64,000 nucleotides of DNA from Calothrix sp. PCC 7716 (GCF_019977735.1 NZ_AP025018.1:1-64000); one strand, 5' to 3'; positions 9,200 to 18,459 are shown, counted from the stretch's first letter. The notes: generated by a model not told the origin, from the letters alone. Numbers and translations: made by a program.

Positions 9200-10183
9200 T
9201 TGAATGTGGAAAGCGGATGTAACAACATTACAGAAGAGATGATTCAGGTGCAGTCAAGAACCGTATATCCGAATGTTAGACAGCGCGGCACAATTAACCA
9301 CGAGTATAAACAAGTACCAGCAGAAATACTAATGTCAGAACTAGATGACTACTCATCTGAAGCATACACACTATTATGCGAAGGTATTCAGCATCAGCAA
9401 GCAGGTGAGTTTGTTGCTGCAACCAAATCTTTACAACAGTCTTTAGCATTGTTTCAAGCTTTTGGCAACTCCCATTTACAAGCAAAAGCGATTAGTTCTT
9501 TAATACTAGTTGCGTATAATTCAGGTGATTACAAAGGCGCCATATCATACTCACAGCAATGCTTATCTTTGGCGATAGAAATTAATGACGTGCGTTTGCG
9601 ACTACAAGCATTGTCCCACATAGGCAATTCATACCGTCATATAGGTAATTATGAGCAAGCAACTGAATATTTACAAGACTGTTTAAATATTGCACGTTCT
9701 TGCGGTGATAAAAAAAGTCAAGTTGCCGCACTGAATAATTTAGGGCTTGTGTATAAGGCGAATGGAAATTTACAGCAAGCAATAGAATATAAAGAGCAAA
9801 GTCTTAAGCTAGTACGCGAACTCAAAGATAGTTTTGCAGAAGAACAAGTTTTGAAAAACTTGGGTAATGCTTGGTCTGCTTTAGGAAATTACCAGAAGGC
9901 AATTGAGTGTTATAGAGATTGTATAAAAATAGCACGGACGCTTAATAATCATCGCAGCCTCATTCAGGTACTTAAACATTTGGGTAATGCTTATTATGCT
10001 TTAAAACATTATCCACAAGCTATTAAGTATTATGAGGAACGTTTAAAGTTATCACAAGAGATGAAAGATATTAAGAGCGAAGAACAAGCGCTTGCGAGTT
10101 TGAAGGCTGCTTATTATGCTTCGGGAGATTATGCGAAAGCAATACAATATGAGGAAATGATTAAAGCAACACAGACGCGCTAA
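9200..10183 (+). CDS. TPR-repeat protein
   Basis: About seven tetratricopeptide repeats occupy residues 50-325, each with G/Y/A signature positions (for example 'ALSHIGNSYRHIGNYEQATEYLQ' and its copies). They form a right-handed helical scaffold for protein contacts, and no enzymatic domain is attached. The annotated TTG at 9200 follows 'cagggggt'. An in-frame ATG at 9239 with 'gaagaga' before it is a reasonable alternative. The last four bases overlap the end of the convergent phosphoribosyltransferase gene. Confidence 0.85.
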   Translation: MNVESGCNNITEEMIQVQSRTVYPNVRQRGTINHEYKQVPAEILMSELDDYSSEAYTLLCEGIQHQQAGEFVAATKSLQQSLALFQAFGNSHLQAKAISSLILVAYNSGDYKGAISYSQQCLSLAIEINDVRLRLQALSHIGNSYRHIGNYEQATEYLQDCLNIARSCGDKKSQVAALNNLGLVYKANGNLQQAIEYKEQSLKLVRELKDSFAEEQVLKNLGNAWSALGNYQKAIECYRDCIKIARTLNNHRSLIQVLKHLGNAYYALKHYPQAIKYYEERLKLSQEMKDIKSEEQALASLKAAYYASGDYAKAIQYEEMIKATQTR

Positions 10184-10872
10184 CTTTTAACCTTCAAATA
10201 TTCTAATGCTTCGGATGTTGCGACTTGTGGAAATTTGGAGTAAAAGCTGCTAACGCTAACAAATTGTTCGGGTGTTGCAAGTACTATGACACGATAGTTA
10301 ATTTTTGAGTCGCGTAGTATACTATCGCACCACTCTTGTAACCAAGGTATCATTACTGGTGGCGCTAGCGGCGCCACCAACCAAATTTGTGCGGGTGCAA
10401 GTTTTGCGAGTGCTTTGACTGCAACTGCTATGGTCATTCCCGTAGCGATACCATCATCGACCAAAATGAGTATGGCGCCTTCATGATTAACTTCTGGACA
10501 AAATGGCAGAAATTGTGATTCTAGTGATTTGGCTTTATCAATAGCTGTTTCCATAGCTTGTTCTCGCCAACGCTCTGGTCGAAAGCTAAAGGTTTTTTGC
10601 TGCATCCACAATACTTCGCCAGATGCAGTGACGGCGCCTACTGCTAACTCTGGGTTATTAGGGTGGGTAATTTTTTTAGAGACTAAAACCGTTAAAGGAC
10701 ACGAGAGGGCATTTGCAATTGGTGAAGCAACTGGTAGTCCTCCCCGTGGTAATGCATAAACAATTTTGTTACATGTTGCATCCACCGGATGTTGCGTTAA
10801 CTCAGCTTGAATAAGTGCCGCTAATTTTTCACCAGCTTCTGTACGGTCTTGAAAAAGTGGGGCATCTATCAT
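10180..10872 (-). CDS. Phosphoribosyltransferase-family protein
   Basis: This type I phosphoribosyltransferase fold has 230 residues. The PRPP-binding loop is ILVDDGIATGMTI (about residues 135-147), and an early loop reads YALPRGGLPVASPIA. It resembles the stand-alone phosphoribosyltransferase proteins common in cyanobacteria rather than a specific purine or pyrimidine enzyme, so the base substrate is not assigned. It converges on the TPR gene and shares four bases with its end. Confidence 0.85.
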   Translation of the reverse strand: MIDAPLFQDRTEAGEKLAALIQAELTQHPVDATCNKIVYALPRGGLPVASPIANALSCPLTVLVSKKITHPNNPELAVGAVTASGEVLWMQQKTFSFRPERWREQAMETAIDKAKSLESQFLPFCPEVNHEGAILILVDDGIATGMTIAVAVKALAKLAPAQIWLVAPLAPPVMIPWLQEWCDSILRDSKINYRVIVLATPEQFVSVSSFYSKFPQVATSEALEYLKVKS

Positions 10873-11017
10873 TAATTAACCCCCTTACTCTAAGGTTATA
10901 TTACTTTTATAATGACCGATTTTTGAAATAGTTGTAATTATCTGACCAAAAAGATTTAAAATTATTATAAATATGCCAAAATTTGATACCCGGTGCTTTT
11001 GCCCGTAAAAAAGTTTC

Positions 11018-11704
11018 ATGAGTAGTGATCAACTCAACCTCTTCAATCTCTCAGAACCAAGCCTAAGTCCTGGAATTAACGACTTAATTCCAACCGATGC
11101 CAAAATTCCTATCCCTGCTGGTACTTATTCTAGTATGGTTCAATTAGCACAACATTGCAATCAGTGTCATCGTTGTGGATTAGGAGATACCCGTACTCAT
11201 GCAGTTGTCGGACGCGGAAATCTCAATGCCGACATTATGATTGTGGGAGAGGCGCCAGGGCAAAACGAGGACGAAACAGGTTTACCATTTGTGGGTCGTT
11301 CGGGACAACTTTTAGAAAAAATCTTACAATCAGTTCGACTTGATACTGAGAAAGATGTTTATATTTGTAACATAAATAAATGCCGACCACCAGAGAATCG
11401 GGTGCCAAGTGCCAAAGAAGTAGCGGCTTGCAAACCCTATATATTTGAGCAAATTCGCTTAGTTAACCCAAAAATCATCCTTTTGACAGGTGCAACAGCA
11501 GTAAAAGGTTTAATTGGTGACAAAGGGTCAATGACAAGTATTCGTGGTAAATGGATAGAGTGGGAAGGAAGATTTTGTATGCCAATTTTCCATCCATCTT
11601 ATTTATTGCGTAACCCTACGCGCGACCGAGGTGGTCCAAAATGGCAGATGTGGCAAGATATTCAACTTGTGCGTGCAAAGTATGATGAAATACGTACTGC
11701 TTGA
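11018..11704 (+). CDS. Family 4 uracil-DNA glycosylase (Fe-S)
   Basis: The enzyme excises uracil from DNA in base-excision repair. The 228-residue protein has an N-terminal tail, then the cluster ligands CNQCHRCGLGDTR and later cysteines (CNINKCRPPENR and C in 'VAACKPY') typical of the 4Fe-4S family 4 enzymes. The catalytic motif is GEAPGQNEDETGLPFVGRSG, and the leucine-intercalation motif HPSYLLRNP is near the C-terminus. It starts at ATG 11018 and appears to be transcribed alone. Confidence 0.92.
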   Translation: MSSDQLNLFNLSEPSLSPGINDLIPTDAKIPIPAGTYSSMVQLAQHCNQCHRCGLGDTRTHAVVGRGNLNADIMIVGEAPGQNEDETGLPFVGRSGQLLEKILQSVRLDTEKDVYICNINKCRPPENRVPSAKEVAACKPYIFEQIRLVNPKIILLTGATAVKGLIGDKGSMTSIRGKWIEWEGRFCMPIFHPSYLLRNPTRDRGGPKWQMWQDIQLVRAKYDEIRTA

Positions 11705-11810
11705 ATAATATCTGAGTAAATACGCGCATTAAAGCTTTAATGTCGATACACGTGTTTCTCTTTCACACTTGTGTCAAAATAGGGTTGCAAATCATATATC
11801 AGTAAAAGCC

Positions 11811-12344
11811 ATGTACGCTAAAAGCCTAATAGCCAGCGCTGCATTGTCAAGTTTAATTGCAATTGCTTATACAGTCCCAGGTGCAACCCAGAACGCACCA
11901 GAGCAATCTGCCACCACACGACAAGTAGATAGAAGATTTAACATTTCTTTTGAACCCCGTCCTTGTCAACGTAGTAGTAGTACAAGGGTAACTTGTGATG
12001 TGATAGTTACAAATTTTACCGACACACATCGTCAAATCAGCTTTGGCGCCGGATATAATAGTTATCAAACACGTCTTATAGACACTGATGGAAATGTTTA
12101 TACAGCAGGTAGTTTACAGTTTAACCAATATCAGCGTGCATCAGAAAGAGCATTGATTGAACTGGCGCCTGGGGTTCCAACAAGACTTGCGTTCAACTTT
12201 AGAGTACCACAGACAATTAGTAACTTATCAGTACTCGATTTAGGGTATCGAGTAACTGGCAGAATAGACACAACAGCACGATTGAGTTTACCTAATATAG
12301 GTACCATTACATCGAATAGTGCCCAGAAAAAATCTGATAAATAG
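11811..12344 (+). CDS. Exported hypothetical protein
   Basis: The ATG at 11811 gives a classical Sec signal peptide (MYAKSLIASAALSSLIAIAYTVPGATQ). An upstream in-frame start at 11769 would bury it. The mature part (~150 residues) has two cysteines (RPCQRSSS and VTCDVIV) and a beta-rich pattern like an immunoglobulin-like fold (VTNFTDTHRQISFGAG, LAPGVPTRLAFNFRVP). It probably acts in the periplasm or outside the cell. The function is unknown. Confidence 0.75.
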   Translation: MYAKSLIASAALSSLIAIAYTVPGATQNAPEQSATTRQVDRRFNISFEPRPCQRSSSTRVTCDVIVTNFTDTHRQISFGAGYNSYQTRLIDTDGNVYTAGSLQFNQYQRASERALIELAPGVPTRLAFNFRVPQTISNLSVLDLGYRVTGRIDTTARLSLPNIGTITSNSAQKKSDK

Positions 12345-12398
12345 CATTTTATAGGCGCCGGGGGGAAAATTGGCGCTTCTCCCCCATTAATAAACAAT

Positions 12399-12707
12399 TT
12401 ACATCTGGGGAAATTTCCGAACCTGATATTCGGATGACTCCACCATTTGGTAAGCAAAGCCAAGAGCGGTATCAAACTGCTGATATATTGGCTTTAAATC
12501 CTTTTCTGGTATGGCTTTCCACTGTTCGCGAGTAGCCCACTGTATCACCAAGGTTATTTCTTCAGGTACATTTGGATTAATCCATACTTCTTTACCGAGA
12601 AACCCAGGATACTTAGCTAGTGCAGTTGTCCATATTTCATCGTCCAATGAGATGAATATTTCGCGCCGTTCCGAAGGGACTTTAAACTTGAGTAACTCGA
12701 TAACCAT
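12399..12707 (-). CDS. TIGR03792-type small protein (ABM-like)
   Basis: The product has 102 residues from the ATG at 12707 (MVIELLKFKVPSERREIFI). An upstream start at 12740 adds 11 residues with no family support. The sequence (LAKYPGFLGKEVWINPNVPEEITLVIQWATREQWKAIP) has the ferredoxin-like dimeric alpha/beta-barrel pattern of antibiotic-biosynthesis-monooxygenase relatives, as in the cyanobacterial TIGR03792 family. No haem or flavin ligand is evident, so it may be regulatory rather than enzymatic. Confidence 0.78.
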   Translation of the reverse strand: MVIELLKFKVPSERREIFISLDDEIWTTALAKYPGFLGKEVWINPNVPEEITLVIQWATREQWKAIPEKDLKPIYQQFDTALGFAYQMVESSEYQVRKFPQM

Positions 12708-12833
12708 GCACTTACATTTACCTATTTTAGTTTGCCACAATAGAGCTGTAGTCTAGAGACACTAGCGATTAGCATAACTTGACGGTAGTTACAAATAACC
12801 AACTAGTTTAAAAAAAAACAATAGGAAAAAGGT

Positions 12834-13157
12834 ATGGATAACAACAATTGGATGCAGCAGCTATTAATGCTTGGTATTGGCACAACCTCAGTAATGGCAG
12901 AAAAAATCAAAGAAGCTGGTGACAGATTAGTCAAAGACGGAAAACTCGACCCCGAACAAGCGAAAGCAGTAATGGACGACATGGTGCAGCAAATGAGGTC
13001 TGAACAAGGTAACTGGGATGCTACCATGCAGCGTCAAATGCGAAACATGATGCAAGATTTAGGAGTAGCGCGTCAATCAGAAGTAGACGAATTACGCGGT
13101 AGAATAGACCGTTTAGAGCGACAAGTACGCGACCTAGAAAACAAAATGTGGAAATAA
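12834..13157 (+). CDS. Phasin-like / PHA granule-type small helical protein
   Basis: This 107-residue protein is entirely helical. It ends in a heptad coiled coil (VDELRGRIDRLERQVRDLENKM) preceded by an amphipathic region (TTSVMAEKIKEAGDRLVKDGKLDPEQAKAVMDDMV). The layout matches poly(hydroxyalkanoate) phasins of the PhaF/PhaI group found in cyanobacteria. 'aataggaaaaaggt' lies just before the ATG. No PHA synthase gene is nearby, so the role is inferred from layout only. Confidence 0.72.
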   Translation: MDNNNWMQQLLMLGIGTTSVMAEKIKEAGDRLVKDGKLDPEQAKAVMDDMVQQMRSEQGNWDATMQRQMRNMMQDLGVARQSEVDELRGRIDRLERQVRDLENKMWK

Positions 13158-13159
13158 TC

Positions 13160-13360
13160 TTAAGTGCTGAGTGCTGAGTATTGAGTGTTGAGTGCTGAGT
13201 GTTGAGTATGCTTGTAATGGCTATTTGATGGTAGTTGTACCCTCCTTCTTTGATAGAAAAAGGGGGGAAGTTTTTTCTATAAATACCGTTTCTGATTTAA
13301 ACTTAATTTTGTCGTACTCATAACTCAGCACTCAGCACTCAGCACCCATAACTCATTACT
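13160..13360. repeat. Paired GTGCTGAG / CTCAGCAC repeats before an FKBP gene
   Basis: 'agtgctgagtgctgagtattgagtg...' at about 13164-13208 and its complement 'aactcagcactcagcactcagcac' at about 13322-13345 flank about 110 bases and could form a long imperfect hairpin. The same family lies near 3107-3133 and 3288-3302. Confidence 0.75.
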
Positions 13361-13379
13361 TCCAAAGGAGGGTTTTAAG

Positions 13380-13910
13380 TTGAAAGCGATATTTCTTAGT
13401 GTGGGTATTATGATGGTTTGCGTTGTAGTTCTAGTACTAGCGCAAATCGGTGGCAATAACGCAGAAGCAAAAGCTGCTCAAATCAGTCAACTTACACAAT
13501 CTGTCACACAAACAACACCAAACATAGAAAGCAACACCTTAATAGCGAGCAAAGACATGTCAGACGAAAATATTATCACTACTCCCTCTGGACTAAAATA
13601 CGTAGAAATCCAAGAGGGTACAGGTGAAGCTCCCCAAACAGGACAAACAGTAAAAGTACACTACACAGGTACATTAGAAGACGGTACCAAATTCGATAGC
13701 TCACGCGACCGTGGTGAACCCTTCAAATTCAACATCGGTCGTGGACAAGTTATCAAAGGTTGGGACGAAGGACTCAGCACCATGAAAGTTGGTGGGCGCC
13801 GTAAATTAATCATCCCATCCGAACTAGGTTACGGAGCGCGCGGTGCAGGTGGCGTAATTCCACCTTACTCAACCCTAATTTTCGATGTCGAACTATTAGG
13901 AGTCAACTAA
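13380..13910 (+). CDS. FKBP-type peptidyl-prolyl isomerase
   Basis: The TTG at 13380 is taken as start because a strong 'aaaggaggg' lies eight bases before it and no ATG gives the signal sequence. The N-terminus is a hydrophobic anchor or signal ([20 protein letters not shown]). After a ~55-residue linker comes one complete FKBP domain ([18 protein letters not shown]...[16 protein letters not shown]...[24 protein letters not shown]). The enzyme speeds proline cis-trans isomerisation of proteins in the periplasm or thylakoid lumen. Confidence 0.92.
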   Translation: MKAIFLSVGIMMVCVVVLVLAQIGGNNAEAKAAQISQLTQSVTQTTPNIESNTLIASKDMSDENIITTPSGLKYVEIQEGTGEAPQTGQTVKVHYTGTLEDGTKFDSSRDRGEPFKFNIGRGQVIKGWDEGLSTMKVGGRRKLIIPSELGYGARGAGGVIPPYSTLIFDVELLGVN

Positions 13911-13962
13911 TAGTTAAGTGTTGTAGGGTGGGCACTGCCCACCTTACGAGTAACTCCTAACT

Positions 13963-16806
13963 CTAATAACTACCTCGTGCTAAATTTTTGAACTGAGTAA
14001 ACTGTGGGTCAAACAACAGCTTTATCGTTCCAGTTGGTCCATGACGGTGTTTAGCAACAATAACTTCAGCCAAACCTCGCTCAGGAGTATCCGGAGAATA
14101 ATACTCATCACGATATAGCATCATCACCAAATCGGCGTCTTGTTCGATCGACCCGCTTTCGCGTAAATCTGATAACATTGGTCGCTTATTTGTACGTGAT
14201 TCTACGCCTCTACTTAACTGCGAAAGCGCAATAACTGGTACATTTAATTCCCTTGCTAAACCTTTAATGTTACGAGTAATTTTCGATAACTCTTGAACGC
14301 GGTTATCACCTGCACCCTCCATTAATTGTAAGTAATCTATCAAGATTAATCCTAAATCGGCGCCTGCTTCTGCTTGTAGGCGCCGTGCTTGGCTCCGCAT
14401 TTCAGTTACAGTAATGCCAGGTGTATCATCTATATAGATAGGCATATCCTGTAATAAGCTAATACCGCGCGTTAAATCTTCCCATTGATTTTGACTAATA
14501 CGTCCACTTCGCAAATAAGTACTTTCAATTCTTGCTTCACTCGATAACATCCGTAACGCCAATTGTTCTTTTGACATTTCTAAACTAAATATAGCTACTG
14601 GCATTCGCATTGAACCAGCAATATAGTGAGCTATATTAATCGAAAAGCTCGTATTGTGTACACATATATCATTAGCAACAAAGTTGTGAGTTTCTGGAAT
14701 AGTTAAGTCATAAACTTGCTTTTCTCCCATTGGTTCAATTGAGACTATTTCATCCCAATATACATCACTATTAGCTAACTGTTGAAGTGGGAAATTTTCT
14801 AAGGCACTTGCAATAACATAAAGTCTTTCTCGTGATAGACACCGCTTACCAACATGCATATTTGAAGACCCTTTAATTCCTGCGCGTCTTGCTAAAACAG
14901 CCCAAGGTTCATTTCCTTTTACAATAGCAAGTTGTTGCCAAATGTCTACGGGAATTGTGTCATAGTTGGTTTGATAAACTCTGTTTTCTAAAGCTAACTC
15001 TATATTAGATATTGCTTTCTCTTTACCAAAAATGCCTATTTCTGAAACAAAAGTTTTGATAGAATAACCATCAGTTATATCTAATTGCCAAGCTTCTCGA
15101 CGACTCTCGTTATATTTAACAGATTTTCTTTTCAAATTTGCGATAATTCCAAATCTCAGGAGGAGATGTTGAATTTGCCTAGCAAGTTTCTCACTAACGC
15201 TACAATACCCTAATTGTGCTTGACCTGATTTTAATAATGATGCCCATCCATCAGTTGCAAATAAACGGTTTAAGAACAGAGCGATTTGCGCTCGTGTCAA
15301 TTTAAATACAATCGGTGGGACAGTTTTATTATGAGCATTTTTGCCCCATAGGTTTTGTTCTTGTAGCCATAATTTTAATAAATTACCGCTACTCTTACGA
15401 ATTGTGGCAAACCCTAAAGGAGCTAGTTGTTCCGGTGTTACTTCAAGCGTTTTACAAAGTAATTCAAAAATTTGAGCATTTGGTACACTTTTTCCTTGCT
15501 GCCACATGCAGAGCAAAGCAGGTGAAACCCCCAATTTCAAGCTTATTTGTCTACTTGACAAACATGATGAAGAAATAGCTGTTTTTAAACGTTCAGCAAA
15601 AATCTGTCTTTGAGTAGAAATGAATTCATAATTTTTAGCCACGTAAAGCGATGGAGCGCGCGTTCCTGAATAATCCTCTAATCTTATTTTCATCCCCACA
15701 AAATTTGTTACAGCGTGAGAGAAATCTTCTTGCAGTAGAGGATTGGTATTTGTAAATTGGGGATTTGTTGCAGTTAAACAACCATCACCAATAAGGTACG
15801 CTAGCAATTTCACTTCGCTATCGGCAATAGTTTCTGTACCAAATACATTGTATTTTCTAGGTACTGCGACTTTATCACCTACCTTCAATTCAGAAAGCGG
15901 GCACCATCCATTAATGGTTAAATATGGATGAGTTATAGTTGTTTCTACATATCTTCCTAAGCGAGTAGTTACACGGAATACTGGCTTATGACCATCATCT
16001 ACGTAAGCTGATGGTTGAGCTACTTTAAATTTCCAATTATCTCCCAATGTAATTAAATTTGCTTTTTGGCGATGGTGTATCTCTTCTATAGAAGAAATAG
16101 AGCCATCAGCTAACAAAATTTCGGTATCGTAAGCTACACATTTACCCATCGCCGGTCTTCCAGCAATAATAACCAAGTCTGAGCGCTGAAAACCTCCGTT
16201 TATCATCGCGTCCAAATCGTAGTAACCAGAGGAAATACCTGGTAACGCTATACCTTGATTACGATTCTCAATATCTTTAAAATTACTAATAAGAGAATCA
16301 CTGATATGAACTAAACCGGAATTAGAGCGGTCTTGAGCAATATTAAAAACTTTTTGCTCTGCTTGGTCTATGACTTTACTAATATCCGTTTCTGTCTCGA
16401 ATCCTAACTGAACTATTTCATTTCCGGCTTTGATTAATCGGCGCCGTTGGTATTTGTCTACAATTAATTGTGCTAAAGCATCAATGTTTACAGCAGATAC
16501 TGTAGATTCAATCAAAGACGCGAGTTTATTCCTACCACCAACGCGCGTGAGTAAATCATGGTCAGAAAGCCAACTTGTAACACTAAGTAAGTCAGTTGGT
16601 TTACCTTGCCTATGTAAATTTAAAGTCGCGTGGTAAATTTCTTTATGGGCACTAATATAAAATGCTTCTGGTTGCAGACGGTCACTAACTCTACTGATTG
16701 CTTCTGGGTCTAATAATATACCGCCCAGCACAGCTTCTTCAGCCTCAATAATTTGCGGTGGTAAACGGTCAACACTACTATTTTGAAAATTTAATTCTTC
16801 AGACAT
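13963..16806 (-). CDS. dnaB: Replicative DNA helicase DnaB with in-frame intein
   Basis: DnaB is the hexameric helicase at the replication fork. Translation probably begins at the ATG at 16806 (MSEELNFQ); a start at 16860 would add 18 residues. The N-domain (LPPQIIEAEEAVLGGILLDP) and RecA-like core are complete, but the Walker A sequence GRPAMGK|TSF is split by a 496-residue intein. Without it the product has 451 residues, normal for DnaB. Downstream motifs are intact: 'GLILIDYLQLM', 'SQLSRGVE' and 'RESGSIEQDADLVMML'. The last one shows that the site used by the well-known Synechocystis DnaB intein is empty here. Helicase activity must depend on protein splicing. Confidence 0.96.
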   Translation of the reverse strand: MSEELNFQNSSVDRLPPQIIEAEEAVLGGILLDPEAISRVSDRLQPEAFYISAHKEIYHATLNLHRQGKPTDLLSVTSWLSDHDLLTRVGGRNKLASLIESTVSAVNIDALAQLIVDKYQRRRLIKAGNEIVQLGFETETDISKVIDQAEQKVFNIAQDRSNSGLVHISDSLISNFKDIENRNQGIALPGISSGYYDLDAMINGGFQRSDLVIIAGRPAMGKCVAYDTEILLADGSISSIEEIHHRQKANLITLGDNWKFKVAQPSAYVDDGHKPVFRVTTRLGRYVETTITHPYLTINGWCPLSELKVGDKVAVPRKYNVFGTETIADSEVKLLAYLIGDGCLTATNPQFTNTNPLLQEDFSHAVTNFVGMKIRLEDYSGTRAPSLYVAKNYEFISTQRQIFAERLKTAISSSCLSSRQISLKLGVSPALLCMWQQGKSVPNAQIFELLCKTLEVTPEQLAPLGFATIRKSSGNLLKLWLQEQNLWGKNAHNKTVPPIVFKLTRAQIALFLNRLFATDGWASLLKSGQAQLGYCSVSEKLARQIQHLLLRFGIIANLKRKSVKYNESRREAWQLDITDGYSIKTFVSEIGIFGKEKAISNIELALENRVYQTNYDTIPVDIWQQLAIVKGNEPWAVLARRAGIKGSSNMHVGKRCLSRERLYVIASALENFPLQQLANSDVYWDEIVSIEPMGEKQVYDLTIPETHNFVANDICVHNTSFSINIAHYIAGSMRMPVAIFSLEMSKEQLALRMLSSEARIESTYLRSGRISQNQWEDLTRGISLLQDMPIYIDDTPGITVTEMRSQARRLQAEAGADLGLILIDYLQLMEGAGDNRVQELSKITRNIKGLARELNVPVIALSQLSRGVESRTNKRPMLSDLRESGSIEQDADLVMMLYRDEYYSPDTPERGLAEVIVAKHRHGPTGTIKLLFDPQFTQFKNLARGSY
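14653..16140 (-). mobile_element. Intein inside the DnaB P-loop (with homing endonuclease)
   Basis: The intein runs from Cys (codon 16138-16140, after GRPAMGK) to the His-Asn end (VHN, codon 14653-14655), followed by Thr as +1 residue. Block A starts CVAYDTEILLADGS, block B has 'TTITHPYLT', and the C-terminal blocks read 'QVYDLTIPETHNFVANDICVHN'. Two LAGLIDADG/DOD-type motifs (LLAYLIGDG and RLFATDGWA) indicate a homing endonuclease. Between them lies an XRE-like helix-turn-helix (SSRQISLKLGVSPALLCMWQQGKSVPN). All splice residues are present, so it is probably active in splicing. Confidence 0.94.
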
Positions 16807-16899
16807 AAAGGCTTTTACTAAGGTAAATGTCCTTGGAGATTTGGAAACCTCCGAAACCATGATAGTATATATGTATTTAAATTACTACCATATAAAGTT

Positions 16900-17000
16900 T
16901 AAGAATCATGTAGCTCACTCTCCCTTCTCTGTGTACTCTGCGTCTCTGTGGTAAAAAAAATACATGCCAAAATTAATGATATAGAAGTTTATATAAAATT
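16900..17000. repeat. Dispersed 'CTCTGTGT..CTCTGCGTCTCTGTGGTA' repeat
   Basis: 'cttctctgtgtactctgcgt' and 'ctctgtggtaaaa' at about 16924-16956 belong to a dispersed family also found at 31234-31312, 41310-41402, 47771-47836 and 61831-61860. No gene is seen between dnaB (upstream) and the CmcI-like gene (start 17091). Confidence 0.8.
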
Positions 17001-17090
17001 AATTTACTAATTCATTTAAATTGGAACAAATAATAACAAATAATCTTCTGAGGCAAATAAATATAGATTAGAGCATTTTTTTGATAAACT

Positions 17091-17801
17091 ATGACAGACT
17101 CTATCGCTGCAAATAATCTTCATAATCAAATACCCGTAAACGATACAATTGCGGGTTATATGGAAGTAATCAACGAATTCTCTAAAGTTTATTACCATGC
17201 ACCCGTATTTAATAATCAACCTGTATGGACAAGTACATACTGGCAGGGAATACAAATATTAAAATGTCCGTTAGACTTATGGCTTTACCAAGAAATTATT
17301 TTTAACCAAAAACCTGATTTTATTCTTGAATGTGGTGTAGCGTATGGGGGAACAACAGCTTATTTGGGTGATATGTGTAAGTTAGTGGGTAAAGGTGAAG
17401 TAATTGGTGTCGATATTGAAATTAAACAACAAACGCGCGAGAGTTTGACGAAGTATAAAAATATTCACTTAATCGAAGGAAGTTCTGTTGATATAGAAAC
17501 GAGTAAACAAGTATTTGAAATAGTAAAAAATTCTAACACGTTAGTAATTTTAGATTCAGACCATACTAAACACCATGTGTTACAGGAACTTATGTTATAC
17601 AACAAACTAGTTCCATCTGGTGGCTATTTAATAGTTGAAGATACTAATATAAATGGTCATCCTGTGTGCCCAGATTATGGTTTAGGACCAATGGAAGCGG
17701 TAGAAGAGTTTTTATCAACGCATTCAGAATTTTATATTGATAAAAATTGTCACAAATTTATAACAACTTTTAACCCAAATGGCTATTTAAAGAAGGTATA
17801 A
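17091..17801 (+). CDS. CmcI / rhamnosyl O-methyltransferase-like protein
   Basis: The 236-residue Rossmann-fold protein has the SAM-binding loop 'ILECGVAYGGTTAYLGDM' and an acidic end of strand two (EVIGVDIEI). 'TLVILDSDHTKHHVLQEL' and 'GGYLIVEDTNINGHP' supply the metal- and substrate-side residues seen in the CmcI / rhamnosyl O-methyltransferase family (often labelled cephalosporin hydroxylase). Its substrate is unknown; in cyanobacteria such genes often sit in polysaccharide loci, but no sugar cluster is adjacent here. Confidence 0.85.
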   Translation: MTDSIAANNLHNQIPVNDTIAGYMEVINEFSKVYYHAPVFNNQPVWTSTYWQGIQILKCPLDLWLYQEIIFNQKPDFILECGVAYGGTTAYLGDMCKLVGKGEVIGVDIEIKQQTRESLTKYKNIHLIEGSSVDIETSKQVFEIVKNSNTLVILDSDHTKHHVLQELMLYNKLVPSGGYLIVEDTNINGHPVCPDYGLGPMEAVEEFLSTHSEFYIDKNCHKFITTFNPNGYLKKV

Positions 17802-17802
17802 A

Positions 17803-18000
17803 TTCTTTACTCTTGTGGCTTTTGTGACTCTTGTGGCTTTTGTGACTCTTGTGGAATGGGCATCCTTGCCCGTTCCATTCCACAAGACTTGCATGGGCGG
17901 GCAGGGATGCCCGCTCCACAAGAAAACATTCCACAAGAAAACATTCCACAAGAAAACATTCCACAAGAGAACATTCCACAAGAGAACATTCCACAAGAAA
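17803..18000. repeat. Repeat cluster ending in a 15-bp tandem array at the rplI stop codon
   Basis: Three parts can be seen. First come units of 'ctcttgtggcttttgtga'. Next are two 'gggcatccttgccc'-type hairpin repeats (about 17855-17885 and 17894-17915). Last is a perfect-to-near-perfect array of the 15-mer CCACAAGAAAACATT at 17916-18000, 5.7 units, with A-to-G changes in units 4 and 5. The array stops exactly at the first base of the rplI stop codon (18001). The open frames through it are repeat artefacts. Confidence 0.9.
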
Positions 18001-18459
18001 CTAGCTGGCAACAACTTGGAAGCTGACTTTAGCGCTGACATCCGAGAACAGCTTAAGGTCTGCTTCGTAAGTACCTAGCTTACTGATATCGGGAATAGTA
18101 ATACCGCGCTTATCAATTTCGAGGTTTGTGGCTTTTTTGATTACATCAGCTACGTCTTGGGTAGTTACTGTACCAAAAATTGCTTCGTTTTCACCAGCTT
18201 GTACTGGGATGCTGTAATTTGTAACTTTTTCTATCGCTGCTTTTTGTTCGAGCGCTTGTTGCTTGAATTCAGCTTGACGCTGACGTTCGAGTTCACGGCG
18301 CCGTTCGACTTGTTTTAGAATACCTGGGGTTGCAGGAGAGGCTAGTTTTTTGGGAACTAGGTAATTACGTGCATAACCGGGAGCAACTTCGACTAAATCG
18401 CCCAGCTTACCCAATTTGGCGACATCTTGATTTAATACTAACTGTGTACGTTTTGGCAT
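18001..18459 (-). CDS. rplI: 50S ribosomal protein L9
   Basis: This 152-residue protein of the large ribosomal subunit spans the normal length. The N-terminal rRNA-binding domain carries the L9 signature ([26 protein letters not shown]). A long connecting helix ([30 protein letters not shown]) leads to the C-terminal domain ([15 protein letters not shown]...[23 protein letters not shown]). The stop codon touches a 15-bp tandem repeat, so downstream mRNA sequence is made of repeats. Confidence 0.97.
   Translation of the reverse strand: MPKRTQLVLNQDVAKLGKLGDLVEVAPGYARNYLVPKKLASPATPGILKQVERRRELERQRQAEFKQQALEQKAAIEKVTNYSIPVQAGENEAIFGTVTTQDVADVIKKATNLEIDKRGITIPDISKLGTYEADLKLFSDVSAKVSFQVVAS

Noticed and set aside
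17770-18041. Open frames rich in Cys/Leu/Glu or His/Lys/Thr across the 15-bp repeats
   Set aside because: They are translations of tandem DNA repeats in several frames, with no ribosome site and no family.
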